Origin: Corynebacterium lizhenjunii
Lineage (GTDB): Bacteria; Actinomycetota; Actinomycetes; Mycobacteriales; Mycobacteriaceae
Direction of reading: 5' to 3'
NCBI RefSeq assembly: GCF_011038655.2
Contig: NZ_CP064954.1
Location: 2,170,001-2,234,000 of the forward strand
DNA length: 64,000 bases
Shown: positions 21,518-30,365 of the stretch, in pieces
How positions within the stretch are numbered: position 1 is the stretch's first letter
Layout: every line of letters starts with the position of its first letter
Notes under the pieces: model-generated
The model's database searches: none
The model's input: the letters and a program-made list of their open reading frames with translations, nothing else
Told to the model about the DNA's origin: nothing
Translations under genes and position numbers: made by a program

Positions 21518-23014
21518 TTAGCCGCGCATATCGCCCTTCTCAGCGAAGTTGACCTGGAAGTCGAAAGCGGTCTTCAGGTCATGCGGGGTGTGCTGGAACT
21601 TGTTGGCCTGTGCGCGCTCGAAGTACTCCTGCAGCAGTGGACGGTAGTCCGGGTGAGCCACCGCAATAACCTTCTCCGCACGCTCACGCGGAGCCAGGCC
21701 GCGCAGGTCTGCTACACCGTACTCAGTGATGATGACCATGGTGTCGTGCTCGGTGTGGTCGGTGTGGGAGACGAACGGCACGATAGCGGAGATGGCGCCG
21801 TCCTTAGCCACGGACGGGGAGACGAAGGTGGTGATGTAACCGTTGCGGGTGAAGTCACCGGAACCGCCGGTACCGTTCATGATGCGGGAGCCGCCCACGT
21901 TGGTGGAGTTGATGTTGCCGTAGATGTCGGCCTCGATCATGCCGTTGGAGGAGATCAGGCCCACGCGGCGGATGACCTCCGGGTGGTTGGAGATCTGCTG
22001 CGGGCGCAGGATGATGGACTCGCGGTACTTGTCTGCCTTCTCATTCATGCGGTCCGCGTACTCGGGGGACAGCGCGAAGGAGGTGGCGGAAGCCACGGTC
22101 ATCTTGCCGGCGTCGATGAGGTCCACCATGCCGTCCTGGATAACCTCGGTGTAGGCCTGGATGTTTTCAAACTTGGAGTCCAACAGGCCAGCCATCACGG
22201 CGTTGGGAACATTGCCCACGCCGGACTGCATGATGAAGCCGTCGTACGCCAGGCGGCCAGCGGCGACCTCGCCCTCCAGGAACTCAATGAAGTTGGCGGC
22301 GATCTTCTCAGAGACCTCATCCGGTGCCTTGAACGCGGCATTGCGGTCCGGAGCGTTGGTCTCCACGACGGCAACAACCTTCTCCTTCGGCAGCTCGATG
22401 AAGGTCGTGCCAACACGGTCGCCCGGCTTGGTAATCGGGATGGGCTGGCGGTTGGGAAGCTTCTCAAGCTTGTAAATGTCGTGCATACCCTCAAGGTTGA
22501 GGGACTGCCACTCGTTGACCTCGATGATGATCTTTTCAGCAGCGTCGATGTACTCCAGGTTGTTGCCCACTGCGGAGGACGGCACAATGTTGCCGTCCTC
22601 GGTAATGCGCACTGCCTCAATGATGGCAACCTGGAAGTCGCCGTAGAAGCCTTCCTCTACCTGCTGGCCGGAGTGGGACAGGTGAATGTCCTGGTAGAGG
22701 GCGGTGCCGTCATTGAACTGGTTACGCAGCAGTGGGTCAGAGTTGTACGGGGAGCGGAAGCGGATTGCTTTTGCCTCTGCCAGTACACCGTCGCAGTCTG
22801 GTGCGGTGGAGGCGCCGGAGAACAAGTCGATGGTGAACTCTTCACCCTTGGCGTGAGCGGCCTTGGCCTTTTCCGCAATAGCGGCTGGCAGGGCCTTGGG
22901 GTAACCCGCACCGGTGAAGCCGGAGATGCCTACCCGGTCACCGTGGTTTACATGCTTCGCTGCCTCCTCTGCGGAAACAACCAGGTCCTTGTAATAACCG
23001 ATACGCTCAGTCAA
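21518..23014 (-). CDS. cat: acetyl-CoA hydrolase / succinyl-CoA:acetate CoA-transferase
   Basis: This enzyme moves CoA between succinyl-CoA and acetate, or hydrolyses acetyl-CoA, linking acetate use to the TCA cycle. Family landmarks include GDRVGISGFTGAGYPKALP near the N-terminus and, near the C-terminus, GGSGDFTRNGYITTFV and MVIITEYGVADLRGLAPRER. I place the start at the TTG at 23014 (498 aa). A perfect AGGAGG lies 5 bases upstream of it, whereas the ATG at 23029 overlaps that ribosome-binding site. C. glutamicum has cat/actA in the same neighbourhood and controls it via RamA, by recollection. A terminator and direct repeats follow. Confidence 0.9.
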   Translation of the reverse strand: MTERIGYYKDLVVSAEEAAKHVNHGDRVGISGFTGAGYPKALPAAIAEKAKAAHAKGEEFTIDLFSGASTAPDCDGVLAEAKAIRFRSPYNSDPLLRNQFNDGTALYQDIHLSHSGQQVEEGFYGDFQVAIIEAVRITEDGNIVPSSAVGNNLEYIDAAEKIIIEVNEWQSLNLEGMHDIYKLEKLPNRQPIPITKPGDRVGTTFIELPKEKVVAVVETNAPDRNAAFKAPDEVSEKIAANFIEFLEGEVAAGRLAYDGFIMQSGVGNVPNAVMAGLLDSKFENIQAYTEVIQDGMVDLIDAGKMTVASATSFALSPEYADRMNEKADKYRESIILRPQQISNHPEVIRRVGLISSNGMIEADIYGNINSTNVGGSRIMNGTGGSGDFTRNGYITTFVSPSVAKDGAISAIVPFVSHTDHTEHDTMVIITEYGVADLRGLAPRERAEKVIAVAHPDYRPLLQEYFERAQANKFQHTPHDLKTAFDFQVNFAEKGDMRG

Positions 23015-23141
23015 AGCGTGCCTCCTCATATCAAAAAGGTTGAAGTGTGCATCTCAGGCTCCCGGCACGCACACATCGCGCGCCCCGGTAGGCTGACGTT
23101 ACGCAGACCACAATAGCGAATTTTTGTTATAGGGGCTAGCG

Positions 23142-24332
23142 ATGAAGGAATTTGCCTGCAACCTGCCGGAAGTAGAGAATGTGGGAGTGAATGTGCGCAT
23201 TGGAAATATCGAGCTAGCCTCCCCGGTCATCCTCGCCCCCATGGCCGGGGTTACCAACGTGGCTTTTCGCACGTTATGCCGCGAACAAGAGCTCGCCCGC
23301 ACAGGCACTGTTTCCGGCCTCTATGTCTGCGAGATGGTCACCGCCCGCGCTTTGGTGGAGCGCAATGAAAAGACTCTGCACATGACCACCTTCGCTCCGG
23401 AGGAAAACCCGCGCTCCCTGCAGCTTTACACGGTAGACCCGGACTACACCTACCGGGCGGCGAAGATGATTGTGGACGAAAACCTCGCCGATCACATTGA
23501 CATGAACTTTGGCTGCCCTGTGCCCAAAGTCACCCGCCGCGGGGGTGGTTCTGCCCTCCCCTACAAGCGGCGCTTGTTTGGCAATATCGTCGCCGCCGCG
23601 GTCAAGGCAACCGAAGGAAGCAGGGTCCCGGTCACGGTCAAGATGCGCATTGGTATAGACGATGAACACCACACCCACCTGGAGGCGGGCAGGATTGCGG
23701 TGGATAACGGGGCATCGGCAGTGACGCTGCATGGGCGCACCGCAGCCCAGCGTTACTCTGGCACGGCACGGTGGGAGGAGATTGCTCGCCTCAAGGAGCA
23801 CTTGGCGGACACTGGCGTGCCGGTGCTGGGTAATGGGGATATTTTTCGGGCCGATGACGCGAAGCGGATGATGGACGCGACCGGTTGCGATGGTGTGCAG
23901 GTGGGCCGCGGGTGCCTGGGCCGGCCGTGGCTTTTTGCGGAATTGTCCGCCCAGCTGCGCGGCCTTCCGCTGCCTGCGCCGCCTACGTTGGGCGAGGTCA
24001 CCCAGATCATCATTCGACATGCGGAGTTGCTGGCTGCCTATGATGGTGAGCGCGCGGCATCGCGGGACATCCGCAAGCATATTGCCTGGTACATGCGGGG
24101 TTTTCCGGTAGGCGGCCAGGTGCGTGCTCAGCTGGCGCAGGTTTCCTCCCTGCAGGCTCTGCGTGATTTGCTGGCCCCGTGGGCTGACTCCGATGCCGTG
24201 GCTGACGATGCCTCCGGCCCGCGCGGCCGCCAGGGGTCGCCGTCCAAGGTGGCGCTGCCCGACGGTTGGTTGGATGACCCTGAGGATGACACTGTGCCTG
24301 CCGGGGCGGACATGATGAACTCCGGGGGTTAG
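23142..24332 (+). CDS. dus: tRNA-dihydrouridine synthase (DusB-like)
   Basis: This FMN enzyme reduces uridines in tRNA D-loops. The FMN barrel begins with IELASPVILAPMAGVTNVAF. The catalytic Cys is in MNFGCPVPKVTRRGGGSAL. Further family blocks are VTVKMRIGIDD, TLHGRTAAQRYSG, VLGNGDIF and GVQVGRGCLGRPWLF. At 396 aa it is of normal length with a C-terminal extension of about 60 residues. The neighbouring CoA transferase gene is divergent. A TGCCGATGCC copy (23711, minus) is encoded here as GASA within NGASAVTLHGRT, one of the few copies inside a conserved core. Confidence 0.92.
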   Translation: MKEFACNLPEVENVGVNVRIGNIELASPVILAPMAGVTNVAFRTLCREQELARTGTVSGLYVCEMVTARALVERNEKTLHMTTFAPEENPRSLQLYTVDPDYTYRAAKMIVDENLADHIDMNFGCPVPKVTRRGGGSALPYKRRLFGNIVAAAVKATEGSRVPVTVKMRIGIDDEHHTHLEAGRIAVDNGASAVTLHGRTAAQRYSGTARWEEIARLKEHLADTGVPVLGNGDIFRADDAKRMMDATGCDGVQVGRGCLGRPWLFAELSAQLRGLPLPAPPTLGEVTQIIIRHAELLAAYDGERAASRDIRKHIAWYMRGFPVGGQVRAQLAQVSSLQALRDLLAPWADSDAVADDASGPRGRQGSPSKVALPDGWLDDPEDDTVPAGADMMNSGG

Positions 24333-24389
24333 ACCCACCCGGTTGGCCGCCATGGCATCCGACCACCGGCTGCACTGCACACTGGAGGT

Positions 24390-24480
24390 GCCGGAAGCGT
24401 GCGGGAGCATGCTCGAGCGTGCGGGAGCGTGCGGGAGCGTGCGGGAGCATGCGAGAACGTGCGGGGCGTGCGGGGCGTGC
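24390..24480 (+). repeat. ~10-bp tandem repeats upstream of phoU
   Basis: GAGCGTGCGG-type 10-bp units are repeated about seven times, with shortened versions (CGTGCGGGG) at the end. They lie in the 180-bp gap before phoU, just ahead of its likely promoter region (CATTATAGG near 24495). Confidence 0.75.
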
Positions 24481-24512
24481 AAAAGGCGCTCGCACATTAT
24501 AGGATTTGGGGC

Positions 24513-25241
24513 ATGCGAGCGGCTTATCGTGAACACCTAGACAATTTCTCCCATGACCTCATTGTCATGTGTGACACCGTCCGCGACATGCTCACCCTAG
24601 CCTCCCAGGGACTATTGCATTCTGACCTGCAAAAAGCCGAAGAAACCCTGTCTTTAAAAGACGAGTTGGAAGAAACCCGCGCCCGCTGTGAGTCCCGTGC
24701 GGTCACTCTACTGGCCCTGGAAAATCCCATGGGCAAGGACTTGCGCCAAGTGGTGTCTTCCATCTATATCGTTGAAGACCTTTTCCGCATGGGCCAGCTG
24801 GTGCGCCACGTGGCCAACACTGCCCGGCGCCGCCACCCGGAGTGCGCGGTGCCGGAGGAGCACCGGGGATTTTTTGAAGAGATGTTCCGTATCTGCCTGC
24901 AGATGGTGGCCCAGACGCGCGACATCCTTATCGAACCGGACCCGGAAGTCGCCATCGCCGCGGCTAAGGATGATGACGCCATTGATGATATTAATGAGCA
25001 CATCATCGGCTTGCTCACCATGCGCGAGTGGGGCCACACCACCCGCCAGGCCGTGGACATGGCACTGTTGTCACGCTTCTATGAACGCTTCGCTGACCAC
25101 GCCGTTAGCGTAAATTCCCGGGTGGTCTTCTTGGTTACTGGCCTAGCCCCCGAGCAGTACCTGGCCAAGAAAGATGAAGACGCCCAGCATGATGCTTTCG
25201 AGGCCCGCTTCGAGGCCCTGGAGCGGCAATTCCGCCGCTAA
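24513..25241 (+). CDS. phoU: phosphate signalling protein PhoU
   Basis: PhoU couples the Pst transporter to the phosphate two-component system and dampens uptake. The 242-aa protein has two three-helix PhoU repeats. Typical metal-binding motifs are visible, such as the second-repeat ERFADHAVSV. The first repeat has VEDLFRMGQLVRHVA. I chose the start at 24513 (MRAAYREHLDNFSHDL), since the longer reading frame only translates the upstream 10-bp tandem repeats. In C. glutamicum phoU adjoins pstB. Here a P450 and a membrane-protein gene (about 2.2 kb) lie between them. Confidence 0.9.
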   Translation: MRAAYREHLDNFSHDLIVMCDTVRDMLTLASQGLLHSDLQKAEETLSLKDELEETRARCESRAVTLLALENPMGKDLRQVVSSIYIVEDLFRMGQLVRHVANTARRRHPECAVPEEHRGFFEEMFRICLQMVAQTRDILIEPDPEVAIAAAKDDDAIDDINEHIIGLLTMREWGHTTRQAVDMALLSRFYERFADHAVSVNSRVVFLVTGLAPEQYLAKKDEDAQHDAFEARFEALERQFRR

Positions 25242-25289
25242 GCCTGGGCTGATAGGTGTGTGGCCAGGAGGTCGGCCTCATCATCGGAT

Positions 25290-26438
25290 CTACAGCCGCG
25301 CGAAATGCACCGGAGTGGTCTCCCAACCACCGGTCGGGCTGCGCCGCGCACTACGTCCGCTAGGGCCACTTTGCAGCTCAATCTCATAGTCGCGCAGCAG
25401 CCGCGTAAAGAAGGCCTCCAACTCACGCAGGGAGAGCTCCTTGCCGGGACACGCGTGCACGCCAGTGCCCCATACCAGGTTGGCGTCTGCATGCGCTTGC
25501 GAGTCGAAACCGGAAAAGACGCTCGGGTCCAGGTTGGCGCCCGTCCAGTGCAGCCGTACGCGCTGACCGGCGGGAACGTCTTGCCCGCCGATGCTCACCG
25601 GGCAGGTGGTGATACGCCGGTTGGACACAAACGGATCATCCATCCGCAATAATTCATTGGCTATAGCAGCAAACTCTTCTGCCGATGCCCCCTCCCGCAA
25701 CCGCTCCTGTACCTCCCGGCGGGTGGCCAGGCCCTGGGCTATGACGATGATGCACTTGGCCAGCGAACGCAGGTCCCCCGCCGTCCAATTGCGCAGAATA
25801 GAGACGATCTCTGCATGTTCAAGGTCGTGGCTGTGGGCCAGGTGGTGAGTGACTGAACCCTTGGGAGCTGCCGCCACGGCCTGGGTGACTAGCTGGTCAT
25901 ACTCCTGCGCCACCGCTGCGGCAAGTTCCCGGTCCTTGACCGCCGCGAGCTGTTCACTTCGCTCCATCCAGTCCAGCAGCGGAGCCTCCAACGCGGCGAG
26001 CCAGCTTAGCCACCGCAACATGGCGCGCACTGCAAAAACATCCGCAGCCCGGGTGGGGTCTTGCATCAATTCGCCATCTGCGACTACCTCATCTGCCACG
26101 GCCGCAAACTTCCCGGCAAACTCCGCAACAACCTCTGGTGCCAAGTAGCTATCGACTAACGCGCGCACCCGCTGGTGCTCCTGGCCGTCCAAACCGTTGG
26201 GAAGCTGCAAGTGGGCAGAGACCGCGGAGGAAAACACCTGCGGATTCTGCGCTGCCTCCACCACCTCTTTGTGACCGACTATCACCAGCTCACGCTCTCC
26301 ATCTTCGCCCTGGAGCGTCGCCCCCACCTTGTCTTGGTGGAGAGCAATGGCATACTCGCGGGGATCCTGCTGTGGTTCACGCTGGCATTCATGCTCGGGT
26401 TCATTCTGGGGTTCACGGGGGCGTTCATGGTCAGTCAT
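25290..26438 (-). CDS. cytochrome P450, atypical I-helix
   Basis: This is a bacterial class P450 monooxygenase-like protein of 382 aa. The start at 26438 is fixed by AGGAG five bases upstream. The heme loop reads VWGTGVHACPGKELSLRELE with the thiolate Cys330. The K-helix ExxR is E262-LL-R265 (NELLR). The I-helix region reads NWTAGDLRSLAK, so the usual acid-alcohol pair (D/E-T) after AGx is replaced by Leu-Arg. The first ~28 residues are a hydrophilic E/P/Q/R-rich repeat without family similarity. No ferredoxin or reductase is adjacent. A TGCCGATGCC copy at 25680 encodes EGASAEE. The substrate is unknown. Confidence 0.88.
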   Translation of the reverse strand: MTDHERPREPQNEPEHECQREPQQDPREYAIALHQDKVGATLQGEDGERELVIVGHKEVVEAAQNPQVFSSAVSAHLQLPNGLDGQEHQRVRALVDSYLAPEVVAEFAGKFAAVADEVVADGELMQDPTRAADVFAVRAMLRWLSWLAALEAPLLDWMERSEQLAAVKDRELAAAVAQEYDQLVTQAVAAAPKGSVTHHLAHSHDLEHAEIVSILRNWTAGDLRSLAKCIIVIAQGLATRREVQERLREGASAEEFAAIANELLRMDDPFVSNRRITTCPVSIGGQDVPAGQRVRLHWTGANLDPSVFSGFDSQAHADANLVWGTGVHACPGKELSLRELEAFFTRLLRDYEIELQSGPSGRSARRSPTGGWETTPVHFARL

Positions 26439-26677
26439 GGCTCCTACGTTAGCCCTGCCAGAGGCGGGACAAACCCTTGGCCCCGCCAGGGATCTAGAGG
26501 GTGTCGCCGCCGGTGCCTTTGCGAAGCATGGGCACGCGCCTCGCCTGCCTGTCCACGCAAGCAGAAGCATCTGGCTCACGCAGCAGCAGAGCGCTTGCCA
26601 CCAGGATTAATCAGCGGCAGCACTAGCGAACCGATGAGCTGCCACGCGTCAAGACTTCGCATTATGTATTGACCCTT

Positions 26678-27229
26678 CTAGCGGTTCAGCCTTGCCCGGC
26701 GGTCACGGACCCAAATGACCAGGGCGCAGATCTTCTGGACCGCCTTGCTAAAGATGAACGCTGCCAGCCCGATCCCTACGAAGGCCAACACCGTGCCGAT
26801 GCCGTCTTGACTGGCCACAGAAGCGCGTAGTCCCAAGGAGAAAGCCAGGGCGAACCCGGTACCCATCATCAATGAATACAACGCGATGTCAAAGCCATTC
26901 TGCATTACTTTGAGGTTTAAGTACACGCCAAGCAGGCCTAACGTTACCCCACAGGCAACTATCTGCCACACAGGAAACTGCGTAGGCGCCCCGTAGCGAT
27001 ACGTGTCCCAAAAGGTGGTGGTGGAATTCCAGGACAACCAAACCACCGGCGGAATTAAGCCACACAGTGCAGCCTTTGCACTACCCACAAGCATGCGCCG
27101 TCGCGCGCCGGTGTCCCCGGTGCGATTGGCCGTCCGCAAAGCCCTGCGAACAACTGGTGTGCCAATCAACGCTAGCAACACCAGAGGAATAGCCATCTCC
27201 GCCAGAAACTGAGTCTCATGAAAGCCCAC
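26678..27229 (-). CDS. four-helix membrane protein, unknown function
   Basis: This 183-aa hydrophobic protein has about four to five membrane segments: residues about 12-28, 50-66, 88-106, 117-135 and 143-165. The start is a GTG at 27229 with AAGGAG eight bases upstream. I recognise no family. It lies upstream of the P450 gene on the same strand with a 239-bp gap, so co-transcription is possible. The pair interrupts the expected phoU-pstB adjacency. Confidence 0.65.
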   Translation of the reverse strand: MGFHETQFLAEMAIPLVLLALIGTPVVRRALRTANRTGDTGARRRMLVGSAKAALCGLIPPVVWLSWNSTTTFWDTYRYGAPTQFPVWQIVACGVTLGLLGVYLNLKVMQNGFDIALYSLMMGTGFALAFSLGLRASVASQDGIGTVLAFVGIGLAAFIFSKAVQKICALVIWVRDRRARLNR

Positions 27230-27370
27230 TACCCTAACTCCTTGCCGATTTAATAGGGTGGTGGCCAGCCGCCGCTATCCAATACGAATCTCGAGCCTTC
27301 ACGGTAACTCCTAGGGATAGGGGACATAGTGTCTCCAATCACTATACGTCGCCGAGGAAAGGCGCGCAGC

Positions 27371-27445
27371 GACTTTAGGGCGAGATCAGCCGAAGAATTT
27401 TAGGGCGGGCCTAGCCGAAGGACTTTAGGGCGAGATCAGCCGAAG
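27371..27445 (-). repeat. three 25-bp tandem units across the pstB stop
   Basis: Units at 27371-27395, 27396-27420 and 27421-27445 share TTTAGGGCG..CAGCCGAAG or close variants. Units 1 and 3 are identical. The third contains the pstB stop codon and last codons, so the array looks like a tandem triplication of the gene end. Confidence 0.85.
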
Positions 27446-28209
27446 CGGCCGGAGATGTAGTCCTCAGTTTCCTTCTTGGCGGGGTTTTCAAAGATCTGCT
27501 TGGTGTCGTTGAACTCGACTAAGTGGCCGGGCTTGCCGGTGGCTTCCAGGGAGAAGAAGCCGGTCTTATCGGACACGCGGGCGGCTTGCTGCATGTTGTG
27601 GGTAACGATGACGATGGTGAAGTTTTCCTTCAACTCGTGAATGAGGTCTTCTACCGCCAGCGTGGAAATGGGGTCCAGGGCGGAGCAGGGCTCGTCCATG
27701 AGCAGGACCTCCGGTTCCACAGCGATGGCTCGCGCGATGCACAGGCGCTGCTGCTGGCCGCCAGAAAGCCCACCGCCGGGCTTGTCCAGGCGATCTTTGA
27801 CCTCATCCCACAGGTTGGCACCGCGCAGGGAACGCTCAGCGACCTCCTTGAGCTTTTTCTTATTCTTCTCCCCCGCCAACTTGAGGCCGGCGACCACGTT
27901 TTCTTCAATAGACATGGTGGGAAACGGGTTGGGCTTTTGGAAGACCATGCCGATGGTGTTGCGCACGGAGACCGGGTCTACCTTGGGGTCATAGATGTTG
28001 TGCCCGTCTAGGAGGATCTCCCCGCGCACCGAGGCTCCCGGGATGACCTCATGCATGCGGTTAATAGTGCGCAGCACGGTCGACTTGCCGCAACCGGAAG
28101 GGCCGATGAACGCCGTTACCGCCTGGGCGGGAATGCGCATGTTCACGTTTTGAACGGCGTGGAAATCACCGTAATAGATATTGACATCGTTGAGGACCAA
28201 CTTAGACAC
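27436..28209 (-). CDS. pstB: phosphate ABC transporter ATP-binding protein
   Basis: This ATPase drives high-affinity phosphate import. Its 257 aa contain Walker [10 protein letters not shown], signature [14 protein letters not shown], Walker [14 protein letters not shown] and the His switch [28 protein letters not shown] and DKTGFFSLE are characteristic of PstB. It is the last gene of pstSCAB, 56 bp after pstA. Confidence 0.97.
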   Translation of the reverse strand: MSKLVLNDVNIYYGDFHAVQNVNMRIPAQAVTAFIGPSGCGKSTVLRTINRMHEVIPGASVRGEILLDGHNIYDPKVDPVSVRNTIGMVFQKPNPFPTMSIEENVVAGLKLAGEKNKKKLKEVAERSLRGANLWDEVKDRLDKPGGGLSGGQQQRLCIARAIAVEPEVLLMDEPCSALDPISTLAVEDLIHELKENFTIVIVTHNMQQAARVSDKTGFFSLEATGKPGHLVEFNDTKQIFENPAKKETEDYISGRFG

Positions 28210-28265
28210 GGGCTGAGGCTTTCTGTGTGGGAGGCGAACGGGTGGCGGGTGACAGGGCCGGGGCG

Positions 28266-29171
28266 CTACTTCTTTACGGAGAACTTCGCAGAGATATAGC
28301 GCGCCGCGATGTTGAGCACCGCGATAATGAGCACCAGGGTCAGTGCCGCGCCCCAGAGCTTGTCCAGGACGGCGGGCTGGGCGCCGGCTTTGTACATGTC
28401 CAACATCATCAACGGCAGGGAAGACTGCGGGCCATGGAAGGCATCCCAGTTAATGGAGGACGACGTTCCCACCAGCACCAGCACTGGGGCGGACTCGCCC
28501 ATAACGCGGGCTACGGCCAGCATGATGCCGGTGACTATGCCAGACAGCGCGGTGGGCAGGACAATTTTGGCGATGGTCTTCCACTTGGGAACGCCCAGGG
28601 CGTAGGAGGCCTCGCGCAATTCCATGGGGACTACGCGCAGCATCTCTTCGGTGTTGCGGACCACAATGGGGATCATCAGCAACACCAGCGCCAAGGCCAC
28701 GGCAAAGCCGGAGCGTTCAAAGCCAAACAGCGTAATCCACAGGGCAAAGACGAAGAGGGCGGCCACGATGGACGGCACGCCGGAGAGCACGTCCACCATG
28801 AAGGTGGTCATGCGGCTGAGACGGCCACCGTTGGAGTACTCCACCAGGTAGATGGCGGTGAACACCCCAATGGGCACAGAGATAACCGTGGCCAACAGGG
28901 TTTGGACAAAGGTGCCGATCATGGCGTGGGCTGCGCCGCCGCCGGGCTCGCTATTGGTCACGCCGCGCTGGGAGATCATCCACCAGTCAGCGTTGACCAA
29001 CGCGCCGTGGCCACGGGAAACCAACTCCCACACCACCCACAGCAGTGGAATTAGTGCCAGCGCCATGGTGGCCCACACCGCGACGGTGGCGAGGGTGTTG
29101 GTGGCTTTGCGGGTGGGCGAAATCTCCAGGAAGGTCGGCTGCTGGGGCGCGCCGGTGAGCTGGGTAGTCAC
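28266..29171 (-). CDS. pstA: phosphate ABC transporter permease PstA
   Basis: This inner-membrane permease subunit (301 aa) has six predicted helices. The permease EAA loop is near [21 protein letters not shown], and the family motif [16 protein letters not shown] is present. It follows pstC by 11 bp in the same operon. Confidence 0.96.
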   Translation of the reverse strand: MTTQLTGAPQQPTFLEISPTRKATNTLATVAVWATMALALIPLLWVVWELVSRGHGALVNADWWMISQRGVTNSEPGGGAAHAMIGTFVQTLLATVISVPIGVFTAIYLVEYSNGGRLSRMTTFMVDVLSGVPSIVAALFVFALWITLFGFERSGFAVALALVLLMIPIVVRNTEEMLRVVPMELREASYALGVPKWKTIAKIVLPTALSGIVTGIMLAVARVMGESAPVLVLVGTSSSINWDAFHGPQSSLPLMMLDMYKAGAQPAVLDKLWGAALTLVLIIAVLNIAARYISAKFSVKK

Positions 29172-29182
29172 AACAAGTCTCC

Positions 29183-30337
29183 TTAGTGCTTGCTCTTAAC
29201 GATGGTCCGGGCAACAGCATTGACCACGAAGGTCAGCAGGAAGAGCATGAGGCCCGCAGCAATGTAGGCTCCGGCGCGCATCTCATTACCAAACTCCGCA
29301 GAGGCCAAGGCAATGGCCGTGGCAAAGGTGGTACCGCCATCGAAGAGGGAGAAGCGGAAGTCCATCAGTGGTGAGATGACCATGTACAGCGCCATGGTCT
29401 CACCCAACGCCCGGCCCAGGCCCAACATGCAGCCAGCGATATAGCCGGACTTGCCAAAGGGCAGCACCGTCATGCGGATGACTTCCCAGCGGGTAGCACC
29501 CAGCGCCAGGGCAGATTCAATCTGGCCAGGCGGGGTTTGAACAAAGACTTCGCGAGCGGTAGCTGCGATAATCGGCACAATCATCACCGCCAGCACAATG
29601 CCACCGGTGAAGATATTGCGGCCGGTAACAAATGACGGCGAGTTATCATGCAGAGTAAAGAGGAAGAACCCGCCGGCCCAGGACTCCAGCCAGGTGTAGA
29701 AGCCGGACAGCGCCGGGCCCAGCACCTGCCAGCCCCACAGGCCGTAGACAATCGAGGGCACTGCCGCGAGCATGTCCACCAAGAAACCCAACGGTTTGAC
29801 CAAGCGCAGCGGCGCATAACTGGAGAGGAAGATGGCAATACCCAGGGCTACCGGCATAGCAATGGCCAAGGCCACCGCAGAAATGAGCACCGTATTAGCA
29901 AAAAGGGTGGGGATGCCGAATTGCATAGCGGAGGTATTGGTGGTGTCCCAGCGTTCCGCGTAGGTGAAGAAGCCCACCAGTCCACCCTCGTTTGCGGCCA
30001 ATGCCGGCACCGCGCGCCACAGCAAGAAGGCGGCAATCGCGGCGATCATCACCGTGATCAACGTAGCTGAGGACGTGGAGAGGAATTCAAAGACGCGGTC
30101 CGCCGGGCGCTTAATCCCGCGCGCCGGGTCAGCAGCGCCAGCACCAGAACCAGCGCCAGCACCAGCGCCAGCGCCAGCACCAGAACCAGCAGCAACGGCA
30201 CCGGGACCAGCAGCAACGGCACCGGGACCAGCAGCGGCGGCACCTGCGGCATCGGCAGACTCCGCAGTGCTGGCGCCTTGACGCAACAGCGCCTCTAGCT
30301 CCGCATCGAAGTCCTCATTGAGTTTATGGGCGGCCAT
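29183..30337 (-). CDS. pstC: phosphate ABC transporter permease PstC with Gly-Ala-rich N-terminus
   Basis: This is the second Pst permease (384 aa). Membrane part: VFEFLSTSSATLITVMIAAI, the AVPSIVYGLWG motif, and the EAA loop ALALGATRWEVIRMTVLPFG. The first ~75 residues are an added cytoplasmic segment of low complexity: GPGAVAA repeats and a run of alternating Gly-Ala. It is encoded by 18- and 21-bp tandem repeats (about 30130-30240). A TGCCGATGCC copy (30248, minus) encodes SADAAG. A ribosome-binding site AGAGGA precedes the ATG. Confidence 0.94.
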   Translation of the reverse strand: MAAHKLNEDFDAELEALLRQGASTAESADAAGAAAAGPGAVAAGPGAVAAGSGAGAGAGAGAGSGAGAADPARGIKRPADRVFEFLSTSSATLITVMIAAIAAFLLWRAVPALAANEGGLVGFFTYAERWDTTNTSAMQFGIPTLFANTVLISAVALAIAMPVALGIAIFLSSYAPLRLVKPLGFLVDMLAAVPSIVYGLWGWQVLGPALSGFYTWLESWAGGFFLFTLHDNSPSFVTGRNIFTGGIVLAVMIVPIIAATAREVFVQTPPGQIESALALGATRWEVIRMTVLPFGKSGYIAGCMLGLGRALGETMALYMVISPLMDFRFSLFDGGTTFATAIALASAEFGNEMRAGAYIAAGLMLFLLTFVVNAVARTIVKSKH

Positions 30338-30365
30338 GGGGCGTTCCTCTTTCGTGTGTAGGGGT

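Noticed and set aside
24399..24512. Extra N-terminal 38 residues of PhoU
   Set aside because: They translate the 10-bp tandem repeats only; the family begins at 24513.
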